Of a DNA stretch of 12,492 nt, positions 7,602 through 12,492 are shown piece after piece. The notes under the pieces were generated by a model. It had not been told where the DNA came from. It saw only the letters and a list, made by a program, of their open reading frames with translations, and made no database searches. The stretch spans positions 1 to 12,492 of the forward strand of contig CANQVQ010000048.1 in NCBI GenBank assembly GCA_947627335.1, written 5' to 3'. Position 1 is the stretch's first letter, and each line of letters starts with the position of its first letter. The DNA comes from an uncultured Clostridia bacterium (lineage in GTDB: Bacteria; Bacillota; Clostridia; Oscillospirales; CAG-382). Both the position numbers and the translations under genes were made by a program.

Positions 7602-9257
7602 TTACGCCTGCCCGGCGTCCTCGCCGGCGTCGAAGCCGTCCGCCGGGTAGGTGCCCTTGATGAACCGATAGGTATCGTCGTACATGGAATGCAGGACCGG
7701 GTCGTCGGAATGGTAGGCTTTGTAGAACGAGCCGGGCATCCCCTCCTGGTAGTACATATGTGCGGCGTCCTTCATATAGCCGGTCACGGCGCCCGCCGCA
7801 TAGTAGTTGCGGGTGTGTCCGACGTTCCAGCGGGCCGTGCCGCCGACCTCAAGCTCGATGCACATCCCGAGCAGCTTCGCCGTTTCCGCCGCATCGAACA
7901 ACCGCTGCTCCGGAATATCCTGCCGGAACGCGTAGTTCGGCTGGTAGCACGCCATGTCGAAGCCCAGCCTGCGCCAGTCGTTGAAGCCGGAGGCGAGGTA
8001 GTACGGGATCCAGGTCGTGATCATGGACTTGGCACGGATATAGTCGGTCGTGAAGCGGATCATCTCCATGAGCTGTGCGTCGTCGTAGTCGATCTCCTCG
8101 GTGAACCAGTAGTAGCCCGCGAGGTCGAGGTGCGCATACTGCTTTTCGCGGAAACGGCGTTCCTGCTCGTCGATAAGCCATTTCAGCACCGCGATGCGGT
8201 CCTCCAGCACCGAAAGGTCCCGCTCCTTTCCGTCGATCTCGCCGAATGCGTGCTGCTCGACGACCGGATAGAGGATCGAGAAGAACACCTTGACCTTCAG
8301 TTCCGGCAGTCCGAGGTCCTTCTGCACCTGTGCGGCGGCAAGCTCGAGGGCGTCGAGATTCTTGCCCGTCAGGAATTGCTGGTCCATATAGTACTGCCAT
8401 TTCGCCTTGTCCAGCGGACGTTTTTTATAGCCTTCGTAGAGGAACGCGACGAACGGCAGGAACAGGTAGCCGTCGAACAGGGTGTCGGTCGCCTTGCCGT
8501 CCTTGTCGAGGTAGCCGACGTAGGGCAGGAAATGTTCGACCTCGAGCGGAGGGCGTTCCTCGTGGCAGAAGTAGGCGAGCACGACGTCCTTCGCGCCGCC
8601 GAGCTGTTCGGCAGTGCAGTATTTGTTCGGGTAGGTGGCTTCGTTTTGCTTATCCGGGACGACCGGACGGGCGCCGGAAGCGTCCTTCTTCCCGATGGCT
8701 TCGATCTGGTCGATGTAGATATGAACCGGGCAGCAGAACGTCACGCGGACGAACCGCGCACGCACGGCAGGCTCCAGCACCGCCTGCGCCGAGACCATCT
8801 CCGCGTCACGGTCGGAACGGAATCCGTCCAGCAGGGCGACGTTTTCAAAATCCACGCCGTTCTCCGACACGTCGAAGGACACGTTGTTCGGCAGTCTGAC
8901 CGCCGTCTGCTTCTCCCACAGGCAGCGGATCCGAAATTCCTTCACGGCGGCGATCCCGCCGATGTCGAACAGGATGCTCCGCGCCACGCCGCGAGAGAAC
9001 CTTGCCCACGCGGGGTCGTTCATGCTCGCCTTCTCCGCACGGACGCCGTCGGTCAGGCGAGGGTCCGTGTCGGGGGTGTTGTACTGGGGGCTGTCGTAGG
9101 GCGCGTCGATGGAGCCGTAGGCGACGATGTCGTATTTTTTGCCGGAAAGCAGGTTCTTCTCCTGTCGGAAGTCCGGCTCGGTACGGTAGAAGAGCTTCTC
9201 CGGCACCTTTTTATAGGTGTAGGGGGTGTAGTAGCGGTTGCTGGATCGCAGTTCCAT
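7602..9257 (-). CDS. DUF4855-domain protein with discoidin-like N-terminal region
   Basis: A 551-residue first gene of the operon. Residues about 65-190 look like an F5/8C (discoidin-like) beta sandwich: LTDG, then SILFDIGGIAAVKEFRIR, VSFDVSENGVDFENV and ARFVRVTF are the strand signatures of such carbohydrate-binding modules. Residues about 220-530 match the style of DUF4855, including YLFLPFVAFL (265-274), KVFFSILYP (323-331) and the acidic GYYWFTEEIDYDDAQ (381-395), with a further acidic cluster at IELE (467-470). DUF4855 is thought to be a glycosidase-related barrel, but its chemistry is unknown. No signal peptide is seen, which is unusual for a protein with a binding module. The ATG at 9257 follows AAAGGAAG and lies downstream of a strong promoter. 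A longer frame up to 9395 would run back through that promoter and a terminator and was rejected. Confidence 0.85.
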   Translation of the reverse strand: MELRSSNRYYTPYTYKKVPEKLFYRTEPDFRQEKNLLSGKKYDIVAYGSIDAPYDSPQYNTPDTDPRLTDGVRAEKASMNDPAWARFSRGVARSILFDIGGIAAVKEFRIRCLWEKQTAVRLPNNVSFDVSENGVDFENVALLDGFRSDRDAEMVSAQAVLEPAVRARFVRVTFCCPVHIYIDQIEAIGKKDASGARPVVPDKQNEATYPNKYCTAEQLGGAKDVVLAYFCHEERPPLEVEHFLPYVGYLDKDGKATDTLFDGYLFLPFVAFLYEGYKKRPLDKAKWQYYMDQQFLTGKNLDALELAAAQVQKDLGLPELKVKVFFSILYPVVEQHAFGEIDGKERDLSVLEDRIAVLKWLIDEQERRFREKQYAHLDLAGYYWFTEEIDYDDAQLMEMIRFTTDYIRAKSMITTWIPYYLASGFNDWRRLGFDMACYQPNYAFRQDIPEQRLFDAAETAKLLGMCIELEVGGTARWNVGHTRNYYAAGAVTGYMKDAAHMYYQEGMPGSFYKAYHSDDPVLHSMYDDTYRFIKGTYPADGFDAGEDAGQA

Positions 9258-9291
9258 GGTCTGTGCTTCCTTTCGGTTTCTTTCTATCTGC

Positions 9292-9320
9292 ATTGTAGCA
9301 CGTTCGATGCGGTTTTGCAA
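9292..9320 (-). promoter_or_regulatory. sigma-A promoter of the six-gene operon
   Basis: On the minus strand TTGCAA (9315-9320) and TACAAT (9292-9297) are separated by exactly 17 bases. Transcription would start near 9285, leaving a short leader of about 25-30 bases ending in the AAAGGAAG ribosome site. No operator symmetry is obvious. It sits just downstream of the MATE terminator, so it makes the operon an independent unit. Confidence 0.85.
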
Positions 9321-9353
9321 GAGCCGTCCGCCTTTTTTTGCGTTTTTTGCAGG

Positions 9354-9376
9354 AAAAAACCCGCCAAAAGGCGGGT
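9354..9376 (-). terminator. intrinsic terminator after the MATE gene
   Basis: On the minus strand ACCCGCC-type arms (9359-9365 with 9370-9376, 7 bp, perfect) close a 4-base TTTT loop and are followed by TTTTT (9354-9358). It begins about 20 bases past the MATE stop codon and separates that gene from the operon promoter. Confidence 0.93.
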
Positions 9377-9396
9377 CGGGCGACACGTTTCGCATT

Positions 9397-10875
9397 TTAC
9401 GTTGTCATCTTTGCTTTCCGCAGAAGGCGCTTTCGCAGAATCAGGAAACAGCAGAGCAGGGCGATGAACGTCAGCACCCACGAAACCGGGTAGGAGATGT
9501 ACAGCGACTGCAGCAGCCCGTCGGCGCTTTCCTTGCAGGCGTCGGCGGCGATCAGCCCCTTGTGGAACTGCTCCCGCAATGCGTTGAACGGCGGACGGAA
9601 GATCGCGTAGATCCAGAACAACCGCATCCCGCAGACGCCGATGACCGTGATCAGCATCGGCGAAAGCGACGCGCCCAGTCCCCGCAGGGCGCCGGACATG
9701 ACGTCCATCAGCCCGCAGGTGAAATACGGCAGGCAGACGAGCGTCAGACGCATGATCCCGTAGGCGATCGACGCTTCGTCCCCGGGCAGGTAGATCGAGA
9801 GCAGCGGCGTCGCGAACAGGCGGCACAGCCCGCCGAACACGAACCCGACGCCTGCGACCGTGAACAGGCAGTAGCGCAGGATGGTGCCGAGGTTCTCGTA
9901 CCGCCGTGCGCCGAGGTTTTGCCCCATGAAGTTCATGGCGGTCTGGTGGAAGGCGTTCATCGAAACGTAGACGAACCCTTCGAGGTTCGCCGCAGCGGTG
10001 TTTCCCTCGATGACCAGATTGATCGGTCCCGGATTCACTTCGAGCGCAAGGTTGCCGAGGGAGTTGAGCGAGGACTGAATCAGGACGTTCGAGATGGAGA
10101 ACAGCGACCCCTGCAGTCCCGCCGGCAGTCCGATACGGACGATACGCCCCAGCGCAGACGGATAAATGTGTAATTTCCGCAGGAACAGCTTGCAGTCGTC
10201 GGTCCGCTTGCAGAGCGAGCGCAGGACGAGGAAGCAGGACACCGCTTGCGAAAGCACCGTCGCGAGGGCGACGCCGGCGACGTTCATGTCCAGCACGATG
10301 ACAAAGAACAGGTTTAAGAAGATATTCAGCACGCCCGCGACGGAAAGGAAGATCAGCGGGCTTCGCGTGTCCCCCGCCGCACGGAGAATGGACGCGCCGA
10401 AGTTGTAGAGCAGGATCGGAATGCTCCCGGCGAAGTAGATCTGCAGATAGAGCGAAGCGTCCGGGAGGATCGCCGCGTCCGTGTCCATCAGCACGAGGAT
10501 CTCCGGCGCGAGCAGGATGCCGACGACGGTCAGCACCGCGCCCGCGATGGCGGCGGACGGGATCGCCGTGTGGACCGTGCGGTGGACCATTTGCTTGTCC
10601 CGTGCGCCGATGCCCTGCGCGACGAACACGCCTGCGCCGACGGACAGTCCCATGAACAGGTTGACGAGCAGATTGATCAGGGCGCCGGTCACGCCGACGG
10701 CGCTGATCGCGTTCGGACGCCCGAACCGCCCGACGACCACCAGGTCCGCCGCGTTGAACAGCAGTTGCAGGAGACCGGTCAGGATGATCGGGATCGAATA
10801 GAGCAGGATCTTCCGAAAAAAAGGACCCGTGCAGAGGTCCATCGACCGTTTGGCCGCCTTGGAAGCAGAGTGCAT
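9397..10875 (-). CDS. MATE-family multidrug/cation efflux protein, MepA-like
   Basis: A 492-residue inner-membrane antiporter of the MATE (NorM/MepA/DinF) superfamily, expected to export organic cations or metabolites against Na+ or H+. It has two six-helix halves. The first opens with LYSIPIILTGLLQLLFNAADLVVV cut here into LYSIPIILTG (25-34) and NAADLVVVG (41-49), and contains the family signature ASILRAAGDTRSP (161-173). The second opens with RIGLPAGLQGSLFSISN (247-263) and contains SGALRGLGAS (394-403). Two loops look longer than in usual relatives: about 278-290 and about 428-457, the latter before the last helix pair. The ATG at 10875 has AAGGA 13 bases upstream, a long spacing; an internal Met12 has no better site. 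It has its own promoter, leader and terminator. The substrate is unknown. Confidence 0.94.
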   Translation of the reverse strand: MHSASKAAKRSMDLCTGPFFRKILLYSIPIILTGLLQLLFNAADLVVVGRFGRPNAISAVGVTGALINLLVNLFMGLSVGAGVFVAQGIGARDKQMVHRTVHTAIPSAAIAGAVLTVVGILLAPEILVLMDTDAAILPDASLYLQIYFAGSIPILLYNFGASILRAAGDTRSPLIFLSVAGVLNIFLNLFFVIVLDMNVAGVALATVLSQAVSCFLVLRSLCKRTDDCKLFLRKLHIYPSALGRIVRIGLPAGLQGSLFSISNVLIQSSLNSLGNLALEVNPGPINLVIEGNTAAANLEGFVYVSMNAFHQTAMNFMGQNLGARRYENLGTILRYCLFTVAGVGFVFGGLCRLFATPLLSIYLPGDEASIAYGIMRLTLVCLPYFTCGLMDVMSGALRGLGASLSPMLITVIGVCGMRLFWIYAIFRPPFNALREQFHKGLIAADACKESADGLLQSLYISYPVSWVLTFIALLCCFLILRKRLLRKAKMTT

Positions 10876-10896
10876 AGCGCAAGTACCGTCCTTTTC

Positions 10897-10940
10897 GGGG
10901 CAAATCCCGCCCGTGCAGGCGGGGAATCAAACCCCTTGAC
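10897..10940 (-). promoter_or_regulatory. structured 5' leader of the MATE mRNA, possible riboswitch
   Basis: The roughly 65-nt leader contains two overlapping, mutually exclusive helices. Minus-strand GGGG (plus 10932-10935) can pair with CCCC (10921-10924). Alternatively, CCCGCC (10918-10923) can pair with GGCGGG (10906-10911) around a 6-base loop, freeing the GGGG to pair with a second CCCC (10897-10900) that directly abuts the AAAAGGA ribosome site. Such an arrangement could control translation. MATE genes of the mepA type are known targets of the guanidine-IV class, but I could not match that consensus by eye. Confidence 0.35.
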
Positions 10941-10946
10941 CCTACC

Positions 10947-10975
10947 AATATACTCCTTTTTCCGCAGAAAAGCAA
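10947..10975 (-). promoter_or_regulatory. sigma-A promoter of the MATE gene
   Basis: On the minus strand TTGCTT (10970-10975) and TATATT (10947-10952) are spaced 17 bases apart. A start near 10940 gives a leader of about 65 nt. It diverges from the tRNA promoter about 60 bases to the right. Confidence 0.8.
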
Positions 10976-11035
10976 CCCTTTTTTCGATTCTTTCAAAAAA
11001 ACTTTTTCAGTGGACAAAAAATTGCGAAAATGGGG

Positions 11036-11064
11036 TTGACAAATCCGTTTTTTTCGTGTATACT
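11036..11064 (+). promoter_or_regulatory. sigma-A promoter of tRNA-Val
   Basis: A perfect -35 TTGACA (11036-11041) and a -10 TATACT (11059-11064) are separated by 17 bases. The mature tRNA starts 11 bases after the -10, so the 5' leader is only a few bases long. This is the closest match to consensus in the window, as expected for a stable RNA. Confidence 0.92.
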
Positions 11065-11075
11065 ATGCAGGAAAT

Positions 11076-11152
11076 GTGGGTGTAGCTCAGTTGGTTAGAG
11101 CACTTGCTTGACATGCAAGGGGTCGTTGGTTCAAGTCCATTCATCCACACCA
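11076..11152 (+). tRNA. tRNA-Val (anticodon GAC), CCA encoded
   Basis: A full 77-base cloverleaf. The 7-bp acceptor stem pairs GTGGGTG with CATCCAC (one G-T pair); the D arm is GCTC/GAGC; the anticodon stem CTTGC/GCAAG carries loop TTGACAT with anticodon GAC at 11110-11112, reading valine codons GUC and GUU; a 5-base variable loop and a T loop TTCAAGT follow; then discriminator A and encoded CCA. The T stem GTTGG/CCATT has a T-T mismatch at its second pair and a G-T at its base, a small weakness in an otherwise good gene. It has its own promoter and terminator, so it is a single-tRNA transcript. Confidence 0.95.
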
Positions 11153-11185
11153 AAAATCGGCAAGACATCCGTCTTGCCGATTTTT
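11153..11185 (+). terminator. intrinsic terminator of the tRNA-Val transcript
   Basis: A stem of about 14 bp (AAAATCGGCAAGAC with GTCTTGCCGATTTT) closes an ATCC loop (11167-11170) and ends in TTTTT (11181-11185). It starts directly after the CCA end. Its A-rich left arm also makes it usable on the minus strand. Confidence 0.95.
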
Positions 11186-11308
11186 AACTCTTCACTCTTC
11201 ACTAACCGCTTGGGACCGATTTGAAGAGGGGACGATCCAGATCATGCCGCAGGGGGTCAAGTCTATATCACAAACCGCTGAAAAATCTTTTCATTGTGGT
11301 TAGACACG
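11186..11308. other. gene-free stretch: possible decayed gene fragment or structured RNA
   Basis: No intact gene is visible between the tRNA terminator and the next hairpin. A 7-base direct repeat (ACTCTTC twice, 11187-11200) opens it. One plus frame is open to a TAG at 11301-11303 and contains GTIQIMPQGVKSIS (from 11229 on); one minus frame (about 11290 to a TGA at 11192) contains DLTPCGMIWIVPSS. Both look protein-like, but neither has a start with a ribosome site. The stretch also folds: GTCTA (11261-11265) pairs with TAGAC (11301-11305), and inside it ACCGC and TGAAAA pair with GTGGT and TTTTCA. Either reading is tentative. Confidence 0.3.
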
Positions 11309-11309
11309 T

Positions 11310-11345
11310 CGCGGTAAGTCTTTCTGGCTTGCCGCGATTTTTTTA
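11310..11345 (+). terminator. intrinsic terminator upstream of the XRE gene
   Basis: CGCGGTAAG (11310-11318) pairs with CTTGCCGCG (11328-11336), 9 bp with one wobble and a 9-base loop, followed by ATTTTTTT. It ends whatever is transcribed from 11186 onward and shields the XRE gene from tRNA read-through. Its sequence closely resembles the terminator at 12274. Confidence 0.85.
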
Positions 11346-11388
11346 CGCACTTCAACCGACGTTTGAGGAAAATAAACCGAACGGGCGA

Positions 11389-11417
11389 TGGACTATTCCC
11401 GTCTGTTGTGCTATCCT
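11389..11417 (+). promoter_or_regulatory. probable promoter of the XRE gene (extended -10)
   Basis: TATCCT (11412-11417) is preceded by TGC, an extended -10, and TGGACT (11389-11394) lies 17 bases upstream as a partial -35. A start near 11424 leaves a leader of about 35 bases with AAGGAGG. The imperfect -35 would fit a regulated promoter. Autoregulation is common in this regulator class but no operator is evident. Confidence 0.5.
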
Positions 11418-11458
11418 GTATCCGTCACCGGTGAACAAAATCACACAAGGAGGAACCC

Positions 11459-12238
11459 ATGAACATCGGAAAGAAAATCAAATCCCTACGCGCCGCCCGC
11501 CGCATTTCGCAAGAGGCGCTCGCCGAAGCGATGGGCGTCAGTTTTCAGGCGGTCAGCAAATGGGAAACCGGCGTCAGCGCCCCGGACATTTCACTCCTGC
11601 CCGCGCTCGCCTGTTTCTTCGGCGTTTCCACCGACGAACTGCTGGACTATGACCGCTACGCGAACGAAAAGAAGATTGACGAGATTTGCAACCGCGCCGC
11701 CGCCCTTCGGTGCGAAAATCCCGCGGAAGCGGAAAAAATCCTGCGGGACGGGCTCAAGCGCTTCCCGGGGAACGACGTCCTGCTCAACAACCTGCTCTAC
11801 ACCCTGCCGCCGGAACGTTCCGACGAGGCGGCATCGCTCTGCAAGACGCTAATCGAAACGACGCAGGAAGATACCGTAAAGTATGACGCCCTGCGTATCC
11901 TCGCAGAAATCCAAAGCGAGCGCGGCGAAAAGGCGCTCTGCGCGGAAACGCTCGAACAGATCCCGGAACTGTACTTCACCAAATTGCAACTGATGGCCTG
12001 TCTTTTGGACGGCGACGCGTCGGTAAGCGCCGCAAATAAACAACTCTGGCTGGATTTCGAGTCAGTGTTTCAGATGCTGAACGTCCTGCGGGAAAAACTC
12101 CCGGCGCAGGAGGCACAGCCGTGGCGCAATTTGGGGGTCGCCCTTCTGAACACGATCCTGTCCGTGCGCGACACGGGACTGCTGTCGGACGGTTTCCTTG
12201 CATACTGCGAAGAATTCCTCGAAACATTTCGGCAATAA
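11459..12238 (+). CDS. XRE-family transcriptional regulator with helical C-terminal region
   Basis: A 259-residue DNA-binding protein. Residues 1-63 form a Cro/C1-type helix-turn-helix: IGKKIKSLRAARRISQEAL, then the turn and recognition helix MGVSFQAVSKWETG (25-38), PDISLLPALACFFGVSTDEL (42-61). The remaining ~190 residues are predicted helical with repeated A/L/E patterns (AEAEKILRDGLKRFPGND; DALRILAEIQSERGEKALCAE), resembling TPR-like sensor regions of many Clostridia regulators. The ATG has AAGGAGG 5 bases upstream (11447-11453). It is a single-gene transcript between two terminators. The ligand or partner and targets are unknown; it is probably cytosolic with no enzymatic motif. Confidence 0.92.
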   Translation: MNIGKKIKSLRAARRISQEALAEAMGVSFQAVSKWETGVSAPDISLLPALACFFGVSTDELLDYDRYANEKKIDEICNRAAALRCENPAEAEKILRDGLKRFPGNDVLLNNLLYTLPPERSDEAASLCKTLIETTQEDTVKYDALRILAEIQSERGEKALCAETLEQIPELYFTKLQLMACLLDGDASVSAANKQLWLDFESVFQMLNVLREKLPAQEAQPWRNLGVALLNTILSVRDTGLLSDGFLAYCEEFLETFRQ

Positions 12239-12273
12239 CGTGCGTTCGCTTGAAAACGGATTCCCCCGTATTC

Positions 12274-12308
12274 CGGCAAGTCTTTCGGACTTGCCGAATT
12301 TTTTTTTT
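12274..12308 (+). terminator. intrinsic terminator after the XRE gene
   Basis: CGGCAAGTC (12274-12282) pairs perfectly with GACTTGCCG (12288-12296) around a TTTCG loop, followed by AA and a run of ten T (12299-12308). It begins about 35 bases after the XRE stop codon. Confidence 0.95.
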
Positions 12309-12356
12309 GCCGACGCTTTTGCAGAAAATTTTTTTGGGTTTTCTTGCGAAAAGGGC

Positions 12357-12385
12357 TTGCAAAACCCGAAAAAGTGTGCTATACT
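12357..12385 (+). promoter_or_regulatory. sigma-A promoter of the right-edge gene
   Basis: TTGCAA (12357-12362) and TATACT (12380-12385) are separated by 17 bases. The predicted start near 12392 leaves a ~35-base leader. The -35 is embedded in an inverted repeat (GGGTTTT at 12336-12342 with AAAACCC at 12361-12367). Confidence 0.88.
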
Positions 12386-12425
12386 ATGTCCGTCGATTCG
12401 GTAACGGCGAAAGGCGGAGCGTGCG

Positions 12426-12492
12426 ATGGGTTATGCGGACACCTTGTTCATTCAAATGTGCCGGGACATTCTCGCGAACGGGACGGATACCC
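12426..12492 (+). CDS. thyA: thymidylate synthase, N-terminal fragment (cut by window end)
   Basis: Only 22 codons are in the window, reading MGYADTLFIQMCRDILANG and then TDT. This closely resembles the opening of Clostridia-type thymidylate synthases, which begin M-S-Y-A-D-x-x-F-I-x-x-C-x-D-I-L-x-x-G. The enzyme methylates dUMP to dTMP with methylene-tetrahydrofolate in the cytosol. The ATG has GGAG 6 bases upstream and lies behind a strong promoter, so this is the true 5' end of a gene. None of the catalytic residues is in view, so the identification rests on the N-terminal match alone; a dihydrofolate reductase gene often follows in such organisms. Confidence 0.72.
   Translation, partial: MGYADTLFIQMCRDILANGTDT

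Noticed and set aside
6996..9467. Plus-strand open frame of 823 codons
   Set aside because: Antisense to the methyltransferase and DUF4855 genes and runs through the operon promoter and the MATE terminator. No recognisable motif.
10920..10940. tRNA T-arm-like sequence (GGGG, 7-base loop, CCCC) in the MATE leader
   Set aside because: The loop is TTTGATT rather than TTCRANN and no acceptor, D or anticodon arms can be found around it.
9284..11017. Minus-strand open frame of 577 codons overlapping the MATE gene
   Set aside because: It is the out-of-frame shadow of the MATE protein, is charged and low in hydrophobic segments, and spans the MATE promoter and terminator.
11221..11652. Plus-strand 143-codon frame upstream of and into the XRE gene
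   Set aside because: It crosses the terminator at 11310-11345 and the XRE promoter, then overlaps the helix-turn-helix coding region out of frame. No ribosome site at its start.

Overview
The window looks like chromosomal DNA from a GC-rich member of the Firmicutes, most likely an uncultured gut-type Clostridia. The evidence is strong AAGGAGG-type ribosome sites, clear sigma-A promoters (TTGnnn-17-TAnAnT) in AT-rich gaps, a mix of Clostridia-type families (DUF4855, DUF6259, PepT, MepA-like MATE, XRE regulators) and a tRNA-Val with encoded CCA. The taxon is inferred from style and gene content, not from a marker gene.

Layout. Positions 1-280 hold no recognisable gene: a degenerate ~30-bp repeat, a bidirectional hairpin terminator and a 21-bp repeat. 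From 281 to 10875 every gene lies on the minus strand. Read in the direction of transcription (right to left) there are three blocks. (i) A MATE efflux protein (9397-10875) has its own promoter, a structured ~65-nt leader and a strong terminator. (ii) A six-gene run has its own promoter at 9292-9320: DUF4855 protein, SAM methyltransferase, YgjP-like metallopeptidase, PepT tripeptidase, DUF6259 glycosidase-like protein and NUDIX hydrolase. Intergenic gaps run from a 4-bp overlap to 19 bp, so it is very likely one operon. (iii) After 124 bp with no convincing promoter comes an OmpR-type response regulator and a sensor histidine kinase overlapping by ATGA.

From 11036 on, features are on the plus strand: a promoter, tRNA-Val(GAC) and its terminator; a gene-free stretch with a possible decayed fragment or structured RNA ending in a second terminator; an XRE regulator with a helical C-terminal region, ending in a third terminator; then a strong promoter and the first 22 codons of what looks like thymidylate synthase, cut by the window end.

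How the genes may work together. The six-gene operon pairs two large proteins of uncharacterised glycoside-hydrolase-like families, both without signal peptides and so apparently cytoplasmic, with a tripeptidase, a second metallopeptidase, a methyltransferase and a NUDIX enzyme. An intracellular salvage route for imported glycans or glycopeptides would fit, but that is inference. The two-component system could respond to envelope or substrate cues and may be partly co-transcribed with this operon. The MATE gene's leader is the best candidate for a ligand-responsive RNA in the window.
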